22,412 bases of DNA, from NCBI GenBank assembly GCA_946803715.1, contig CAMPET010000086.1, positions 139,526 through 161,937 on the forward strand, given 5' to 3'. Every line of letters starts with the position of its first letter. Position 1 is the stretch's first letter. The DNA comes from Beroe ovata (lineage: Eukaryota; Ctenophora; Nuda; Beroida; Beroidae). The position numbers and the translations under genes were made by a program. Under the pieces are notes generated by a model. That model saw only the letters and a program-made list of their open reading frames with translations, did no database searches and was not told the DNA's origin. This document shows positions 10,060-19,400 of the stretch, piece after piece.

Positions 10060-10450
10060 TCACACAACATCCGGGTCTTTGTAAACGGCAGAATTCAGTG
10101 AAAATCGTCTCCGGTGATCGGCCGTGTGGCCGTAGTGATCGTGATCAGCACTGTATGCCGCCGGATTTGCATACTGAAACACACGTCTATAGAATAAGGA
10201 TAGAATTCATTGATTAGATTCAGAGTATGAACCAAATTTTGTTGTAATCATTTACGAAACTTGGCCTCATTTAATCTACAAATTGTGCGAAAATAATGTT
10301 TCGATAAGCTTTGGAGCAGAGGGTCTATCAGTTTCAAGTCACTTACAAGTTCGTCATCGAATTTGAATTGTCTGAAGAAAGAATCCATATTCCGCATTGA
10401 CAGACTCTTGTCTGTTATAACCGATGCGTTGTAAGGATCCTCAACTAAAT
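10060..10450 (-). CDS. IgSF-1 tail B, two exons (cytoplasmic C terminus)
   Basis: Exon 10450-10347 (acceptor AACAACAG, donor GTAAGT, phase 1 to 0) gives 34 codons beginning LVEDPYNASVITDK and ending RQFKFDDEL. Exon 10173-10060 (acceptor GTTTCAG, phase 0) gives 37 codons and a stop: YANPAAYSADHDHYGH through RRRFSLNSAVYKDPDVV. Visible motifs: YAN (pY-x-N, the GRB2-type SH2 ligand form), RRRFS (basophilic Ser kinase consensus) and a C-terminal PDVV with an acid at -2, as in class III PDZ ligands. These motifs are short and give hypotheses only. The phase fits the juxtamembrane exon (G + AT gives Asp). The intron between the juxtamembrane exon and this tail is 2657 bases and contains tail A. Confidence 0.75.
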
Positions 10451-13400
10451 CTGTTGTTAGGGGGGTAACGATTGAATCAATTATCAATTGTCATTTGTCG
10501 ATCAATGTTGCAATAGATTGCTTCATTGAAAATAGAGTTGTATACATTGAGTATTCAGGTCATAGGTCAATGATCGAGAATCATGCTTATTGCTTATTAT
10601 GGAGGATTGGAGGAGCGGTAGTGCACAGCGTTCCAGCGTAAGGCAGGTAAAAATCATGTTAAATTGAAAATTTAGCGTCGATGACATTGACCTGCTTAAT
10701 GTCTCGAAACAACCACAAACCTCCTGTGAGTTTATTGTTGACCTTCTCAGTTTTAACACTTTCTTATTCCACACAGAAAACATTCAGTTGGACGGTGGAT
10801 GTACTGTGAATTTCTTGCAGATTAAACAAGGTAAATTAACCCAATTTTTTACCCAAATACAGACATCTCACTAAACTTCGTTGCTTTAGAAGTCAGAGAG
10901 TCACGCGCACAATCGATAGCAAATTTGTTATTTACTTATTTAGAAATCTGTTTGCATTTAACTTTATCACACTATATCACTTGCATTAAGCAACATTATA
11001 ACCATCAGTAAGTAATTAAGGCTTCTTGTTAAATAAAAAATAAATAGCCAATCATCAATATAAAAAGAGTTGGTGGTGGATGCTACTTTATCAAAGGAGC
11101 TCTAGGGAGATCTTAACTAAAATGCTTAAGCATCGCTTCAACTAAAACATGAATTGAGGTTTTTGGGCCGTCTTAGTTTCTAGTTTGCTGATAAGGGCAA
11201 GTTGAACCGATGCAAAAGCTTCATTTGGCCACGTTCTCGACAGGTTTTACGACACGAAAAACATTGTTAATAACATTCGAAAACAACTCTAAACCATCCT
11301 ACGGCATTAACTTTGTATCAGCTTGTCAATTAATATCTAAATATGTTAAAAAGCAATTAACTAAAGAATTTATCAATTAGCATTCAGCTTTATCTTATTC
11401 CTGGTTTTTGAAACGTCAAATCTTTCGTGAATCCTTTTCGTGAATCGATTATTCGAAGAGCTATTATGTAATTGATAAACTAATTAAGCAATTTAATAAT
11501 TAAGTATCTAGTAGTTAAGTCTTAGTTGTATAATTGGTCCATCGCTATAAGTATAAAAATATAAACCTATCCTAGCAATGTCTAATGCATCTCTTTGGGG
11601 TGATATAAGTTGAAAATTCAACTTTCGCACGTTGAAAATTCAACACGGTAACTGTTGAATATGATATCGTGCTAGCTTTGCAATGATTCCGTGCTTAATA
11701 AGTTAATTAGTTTGTGCCCATTTTGCCAATTTCTCTTCCAGTGAAGCGCTTATCTCAAATTAGGTAAACCAAAAATTGACTGACGGACGGCTGATCGGAT
11801 CTGGATCTGGATTTTATCGAACGATGATGAATATATGAATTCTGATTGATGAGATGAAAAGTCTTGCAGCAATTCTGACGAATTCTGATCCTCGTGGTTG
11901 CCTATTATCATAGCCGCCACTAAATATCGCTTCCATCGGACAATCAGAATGTCTTTGGTTTTAAGATCTCGTCTCGAACCCTTTCTTCAGGCATTTTCTG
12001 GCAGATATTCATCTCATGTCACGACAAACCCTGCTTCCTCCTCAAACACGTGATTTTGCTTGTGACGACATCATCACAATTGTCTTCTCTCTTCCTCTCA
12101 GAACAACTCCTCATATTTGTTCATCGTCGTCTGACTCTGGATCGCCATTTGTTCCAGTTCTCGGTATACCGGCATTCGACTCGAGCTCGCATCATTCGTT
12201 TCCACGGGAACAAGCCGAGGGTGGGTGTAGAGGGGCACGTGGAAGGAGTTGGTTGCCACCTTTTCCAGCGAGAGGAGCTTGTAGTCGAAGTGTGGGTGTG
12301 GATCTGGAGTGTGATTGGTTGGTTTGTCAGCGTGGGACAATAATTGTCATTGGTCAGGTCATGGGTGGAGAAGCGTTGTGATTGGTGGAGTGGTTGATGA
12401 GGCCAAGCTGAAGCATTGTAGCAGAGATATATCCATCAAACTTCCCTCTTAACTCCCTTCTAGTTCCAGTGACTATCTATTTTGAACCAGAAAGTTTCGA
12501 TATTTTCACAGTCTTTCATGGTTTCCCATGATGTAGTCGATCTCAGGGATCTGTATTAAAATTTCGCGCGTTTTGCTATGAATAGAACTTTAATTGGTGT
12601 GTACAATCCCCACCTGGTCCCTCAAGCTTGACACATGTATACTTTACACGGAGTTTTGACAGTTGAACCATCATCAAATCATTGGGAGTTGAAAAAGAGA
12701 ATACAATAAAGGTGATACAGCATGAGTTTGAAGTGCTGTCACAGGCGCTAACTTGATAATATTTCTCCATACGAAGAGGAATCCTCGCTTTTGGGCTAAA
12801 AAGAAAGGAATGGAGGACGTCTGCCAAGTTGAAAAAGATCTACAGACTACAGAAGGAAATTATTATCAAGATAATGATATTATGTGCCTTAGATATCAAG
12901 GACACTTGATTGCTTTTTGGAAGGTCATTTTTCGAGAATTCATGCTGTTACAATGCTTCAACCCTTGAAATGCTGTGAGATGTGTGATATCAGGGTTCAT
13001 GAAAAGTTGAAGTTGGGAAAGGTAACCAAGAAGTTACTTCTAAAGTGATATGTGTGTTACCATGGTGAGTTACCATGGTAACAACAGGAACTTCAGCACT
13101 GACTTACCAACTACGGGAGGGTCTTTGGGTTCACAACACTTACAGATACAGTGTCGCATGCATCCCAGCTCAGCTTTGTTTTTCTTACCACTCGCTGGAA
13201 AAGAATGATTTTAGAAACATTGCAGAATTGTTTCTTTCTCGACAAGTCAAACAACTTTTGCATATTCTCACAATGAATGCCGTAGAAAACTGCCAATAAA
13301 CAGTGATTTAATCCATCCTGTGTTTACTCACAAATGATGAAGAAAATGTACATGATAAGGACGAGAACGAGTGCCAACAGGAACAGCACTATGCCCAGAC

Positions 13401-16400
13401 TGAGGTACACATTGGCTGATACCTCATTCGCAGCACCTGAAGCGAGAGAATAACTTTGCAACGGAGAAAAAGCGGGTTACGGACTGTACATCCGTCATCA
13501 AAAGCACTGCTTATTATATTTCAGATAATTATTCCGGGAACCTTCACAAAGTTATTTGCTATCAATGACCATGATGATAGCACTTACTGGTGGTAATTTG
13601 GATTCTCTTGATGACACTCGTTCCCCCAAACACATTCCTAGCCGAACATCGGAACTCGTAGTTAGTGCCCGAGAAGAAGTCGCCAGCAACTCCGTTTGTG
13701 TTGAGAATGCTGTAGGTAAAACCTGGGGTGGAGGTTATGTAAGGTCGGTCTCCATGATTTTGGTACAATTTTGTCTCAAATGTTGCTCTGAGCCATCTTC
13801 ATCGGTTGAGTCCATGAACAGATGAAGTATCTTTCATCGCCCTCCTGCACTTGTCATGGTCACGTGACACGTACCCTTCGTTTTCGTGAGGGATATCTCG
13901 AAGTTCTGGCTGTCCAGTAGTTGGAAGACGTTAGTTGTGGATCCCGCATTCCTGTATTCCCACATGAACTCCGATTCTGGGAAACTCTTTGCCGAACAGT
14001 TGAGTGAGAGTGTCTCTGAAATTGTGAAAATTGAATATCCCTTTTTTCAAATCCAAACACTTCTCATTATCATGTTAACCATTTTCCAATTTCGAGTTCA
14101 TCTTTGAAGAAAGCAATGAAATAGTGAATCAGGAATGACATGAACAGATTCCGTTACTGTGACCACATTCTACTCATTGTGTACTGAGATAATATCTTAC
14201 CCATGAGTGACACAAGTGAAGAATCGTCAGCAGCCAAGGTTCCGATATTGTTAATCTGTACTTCCGTTGGTTCTGACCCTTTCACTGAAATAGCTTATTG
14301 TCAGCACGGATCTTATAGTGTTGAGACTTGAGAGGTCAGGGACATATCGATCGTTTATACGAATATCCAAGGACTTTTCTCATAGATGAGTACTGACGGA
14401 GGGCGACAAACTGTCATAAGTACTTACAGAGTGCAGCATACACTTACCGAAGCTGACGGATATCGCCTCGTAGCAATGTCTGTACGGTGTTCCTTGGATT
14501 GTGTTCTCGCCGCAACATTGGAATTCGTCAGTGACACAGCTATCGTCGTAATCCACTTGGATTATCTGAGATAGATTGTTAGGTTTTAGGTTATCAGGTT
14601 CCAGATAGTCAGGTTATAGCCTGTTGGATTATGAAGGGGGTTGCTGGTTTTTGAAATTAGATTGTGCAGAAAGAAATTACATGTTTTTGCTACTAAACAA
14701 AGTCATCTGATCAGTTTCGAGAATGATAGAGCAGATGCCGTGGACGGTTTGAAGCATTGGTTCGTTGTACTTTGCTGCTACAGATATAGAAACTTCTAGA
14801 TGTGTCTATAATTAACAATGCTCTATCTCTAATTATAGACCGTGGTAACCCCTCTAGACTCCTCGAAATTTCCCACATCATCGGGAAACAGAGATAAGAT
14901 TGCATATATTGACAGTCGTTTCCTTAAACGTCCCCATATCATATATAACGTCAGTTTGTGAGTTACAGTTTCATGACTGACATTATATACGTTTGTTTTT
15001 CCTGGCAGCCAATTCATTCACATAATTCATAATCATGACACAAATGACACATATCCTTTGGTCATTATTGATTCACATGACTTGACGGGCTTCTCTGTTG
15101 GAGTTTTACCCATGTCAGATAATAGGAGATTGAGTAGGGAACATGGCGGAAGTGAGTAGATGACATGAATAGTGAGATAGTGTGTAAAAACACCACATCA
15201 TGTGCAAAACACCACATGTGTGTGTGTTACATATTGGTCCAGATGTTACAAGTTCCCTCATGGAAGTAAGGTTTCCGAGGTACAATTAGGGTGCAAAGTT
15301 ACGGCTACGTACAATTTACGAAAGTCACGGAAGATGTTTGCTGCAAAAAACACTCATAGAGCCGAGAACACTTCTAAGAGAATATATTTCACGAGAACAC
15401 AAGGCTCAAAAAGTGCTCAGCTTACCCTTTGATCAGTAAACTGAAACGTTTGGAAATATATGAATCAAGAATGGGAAATCGATGGTCATATATTTTGAAA
15501 GCTATGTTGGCTTCGTTTGTAAAGAATCAGTCAACCAATAACCGTGAATGCTTCAAAATTTCGAATTCCATGATTTTCTATTTAATACCTCGATGTCATT
15601 GGATTTTGTGATGGTCGACACTGTTCCACAGCTATCATCTGCCCGTGTAATGGATATACTGGGTCGAGGTAGGCCGGTAGCTTTGCATGAAGCAGATAGG
15701 GGGTAACCTTCCGTGCCATAAACCTGGGAGTTAGTGAGATTGAGAGGCTACTGCTTGCTATGGTAATTATAGATGCTTGGAATTGTCTAAAATTATCCCA
15801 AGTTTCGTTGAATTCAGCCTGAGAATCAAGATTAATTCTACACGGAGGGGGAAATTCAGATCGATCTCCCGGCTATCCAGCTCTCACCATATTTCCAATG
15901 ACCAGCGTGTATTCTGTATCGGGGGAGTTCTGGGTCACTGTCACCTTTTCCTCGACTGCCAGGTTGATTGTGATGCACGCCTCATTCTTTTGTCCTGTTG
16001 GGGATGAAATTAGCGCTGCAATCAAAACACGCCCGGGGCATAGATAAAACGAGCCAATCAGCGCGTTTCAAGGATACAGTTTTATCGATTTGAGGTTTTT
16101 CAATCAAAGGATTGGGGCAATTGCCAATCAATATCAATCGGTCCAAAAAATAGGAATTAAGCAGATCAATTTGAGTCAAAATCTTTGTTACCTGCTACAT
16201 AGTTATGAGCACAGCAAGTATAATTTCCAGCGTATGCTTCAGAGACTTTGTCAATCAGCAGATTCCCGATGTACTTTCCCTCCCTGAGGAGAATCGTGGT
16301 CGTAATTTGTGGTTGCCATGGTCAATAATATGGTTGCTAAGTGGTTGCTATGGAATCAGCAGATTCTGATTGTGAAATCGTTACCTCCGTCAAAGTTATA

Positions 16401-19400
16401 CTAACTACATCTAATCATTTCGATTTGTCCTGCATTTTCACAGAGAGTTTCACTGTTGACAAATGATATGGCTTATTTGGGTTCTAGAACCTTCACAGCG
16501 ACTCAATTGACGCTAAACTTGAGCCTCAATTGATCAAAACTTAACAGAAATGCGATATACAATTTGCATGTTTCACATGATGTGCTAGTGCAGATCAGTG
16601 TTCAGGCTTCTCAAGGGAGAAAATGATCGGTGACGAGAATTCATGTGAAACTTTTCAACCGCAGACATGATGATGGTTTTGGTGTGGTTACAGAGTTCAT
16701 GGATTGGACGATTGACCAAGAGTCGCATGAGTAACGATCAGAGAGAGTCAATTTATTCTCGTTTGACTCTATTGATAACAAAAGACGTTTTTGCGTTTGT
16801 TAATAGCAGCGCCAAAAGGGAATAAACTGCAACACATGATGCAGTGTCACTTACTTGTTGACTTTCACCAGACTGGAAGTAACCGTGGAACTTGTGGAGT
16901 CTGGGACAGCGATGCTGATGTCAGCAGGTGTCGGGTTTCCCGAACCTGTACACTGAAATGGGAGAGGCCGGGTCGTTAGTCGGGAGTGAGGGGGTGAGCA
17001 CGAAGGATGGGGTGTAAGTGGTCAATGGTTATTGAAACATTTGTTCAAAGTGATAGCTGTGCACTGTGCAGTATCAAAGTTGGCCTTCGGGAAGGTGGTG
17101 AGCCCTATAAATAAAGTAATAACAGTCAACGAGATAAGGAGTAAAAAGTTGTGGGCCCCAGTTATGCCACAGTGTATCTATGTCTCTAGCCATCATGATC
17201 ATACCTGCATGGTGAAATTCGCTCCTCTCACAGAATGGATGTTGTTTCCCAACACTGTAATCTCCTCGTTTGATTTGGTCGTGTGAGCTACTCGAGCCGG
17301 TTGCGCGTCTGTGTGTTGAGTTAGATGAGTCAGAGCTTTGTGACGAGGTCAAATTGATCTCGATTTCAGGAAAAAACAGTTTATATATTTTCCATGGAAG
17401 GCATTTCGCCCATGATTTTTATACCTATAGCTTTGTCTTGATGAACCAGTCATACATCAATTATCGTACGCCGCTCGTTTCTTACCTCTAATGATGACAG
17501 TCTTGTACTGGGTCACCATACCTGCCTCGTTATACGCTATGCACTGGAATACCCCACTTGCGTTCTTCTGAATATTCTGAAAGAGCAGATCCATTATGAA
17601 GGAGCATTATGACGTCATGAGTGATCAGGCAATGACTTGGTTATGTGTCGCAGTGCCAACATTTCCGAATATATGTGCTGCTATTCTATGAGGGAGCTGC
17701 GCGCTGACTTACTTGAGGTCATGTTTTGTTGTGAAATGCACTTTTCTGGTGCGAGTTTTTAGTTGAACATGACGTCATGACTTTGGCATAAGCTGGCAGT
17801 GTTGTCTAGACAACGCAGGAGCTTTCAACTTTCAATGACGAGAAACGACGTAAGATATTTTCATTTTCAAGGATTGGTGCTAGATCAAGATGATCAGTCC
17901 TTCAAATTTATACGATCATTCAATTTTTCGCACCTTCAAAACACAAGATAATCAGCTCATTAATCAAATTTTGTACTGAGCTTTTTATCACTATTATTTA
18001 TTCATCAAATTTTCAAGATATCTAGGCCCCCATTCGGTCATAAGAGTGTGACAAATTCCTTGCTCTCTTTATCAGCTGCACTATTTGTCAAAACCGGTTT
18101 GAACCTTGAGACTCTATGCATGTACATTTCGAAACTGTATTGTGTGTATGTGTAGGCTGATCAATCCCTCAATTTGTAGAACAAAAGGAAGAACTGAGGA
18201 TCGAAACAGCAGAGAGATTTGAGAACAAATTTCATGCAGTAATTCTATGCATTCCATATTTGCAGAGAAAATCGTGTTGCGTAAGACGATTCGAGTTAAT
18301 GTATGGAAATCGGCTGAGGGGATAATTTTGAATTTAAATTTCCCAAAGAGGATGCGATCATGAGTTCTGTGATAAAGCATGGAATGTATGAAAATCGGCT
18401 GAGGGGATAATTTTGAATTTAAATTTCCGAAAGAGGAGACGATCATGAGTTCTTTGTTAAAGCATGGAATAGGATCTAAGATTGGTTCAGGTGCGTAGTT
18501 CTCCTACCTCAATGGTCAGTATTCCATCCTCGAAGTTCATCGAGAGAACACCTCTACTACTGTCTGAGGTTCGACCGTCCTCGCTCATCACAAACATTCC
18601 CAAGTTGATACCTGCAGAATGATCATCAGCGAATCAGCAACCATTTGTCAAAGGGAACTTGGTCACAATGGGTGAAGTTTGTCAAGGTTCTTCTATGAAA
18701 TCGATTATCATGCAGATTGTGATTCAAAATCCATATACCGTTCCAGAGATATACGGCATTTCCTCTAATCCTGAGTCCAAAGTCTATGATAACCGTCGCT
18801 CCAGGGATGTTGTACTGTGAGTTATCCATCGAGTTGTTAAACTCCGGTCTTGTATCTGGAATAAAATGTTTCCTTGTATTTGGATTGAAAGAAGTGAGTA
18901 CTGAGTAACTGTCTAAACTTCCTTAGCCAAGACTATAGACTAGCGAGCCTCTGATCGGGTCTGAATTATGATTCTAAGTGTAGTTCTATTGAGTGCGCCT
19001 AGCTGTCAGTCCAGTACCATTCACATCTGACGAAGGAGTGACAGGAGCTGCTATGAACAGAAACTTGTACCTGATAGTGTGAGTCGTATCGGTTCCACGG
19101 ACTTAGTATCGCCACTGAGCGCCGCGCACTTGTACTCGTCATTGTCATCACTTGACTTGATACTCTTCACCACCATACTGGTTTCTAACACCTACACGGG
19201 ATAACAATGGGTGAAATTCCGCGAATTGTGCAACCCAGAATCCTAAACCTATTTACCGACACGCGGATAGGAAATAATTAGCTCGCTAGCAGGGACATTC
19301 AGCTGATATAGTAGCTTGTAGTTGGTAGCAAGTTAGCATTGCTTGGCGACCATGGAGATCAATGTTTCAATTATCATTGACTCAATTAGTTAATTGTGTT

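Noticed and set aside
10060-10450. A kinase or phosphatase domain in the receptor tail
   Set aside because: Tails are only about 70 residues in either form, end at clean stops and have no catalytic motif.
10248-10487. 79-codon minus ORF as a stand-alone gene
   Set aside because: Its informative part is the tail B exon 10450-10347. The flanking codons are intron read-through on both sides of good splice signals.
12576-12827. A third alternative tail exon after the TTCTTTTTAG acceptor
   Set aside because: The phase-correct frame is open for about 42 codons but shows no Tyr motif, sorting motif or conserved-looking pattern. Another frame with YTCVKLEG is Ig-like only by a single short match.
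13588-13860. A fibronectin type III domain (CSWTQP, KLYQNHG, NYEFRCSARNVFGG)
   Set aside because: It requires combining two frames with a single-base change. Comparison with the other domains of this gene (SGVFQCIAYNEAG) fits an Ig second half at least as well. Kept as an alternative only.
14386-14574. Plus-strand ORFs opposite receptor exons (for example 14386-14574, 19735-20100, 20671-21024)
   Set aside because: They are antisense shadows of well-supported minus-strand Ig exons and carry no splice or domain support of their own.
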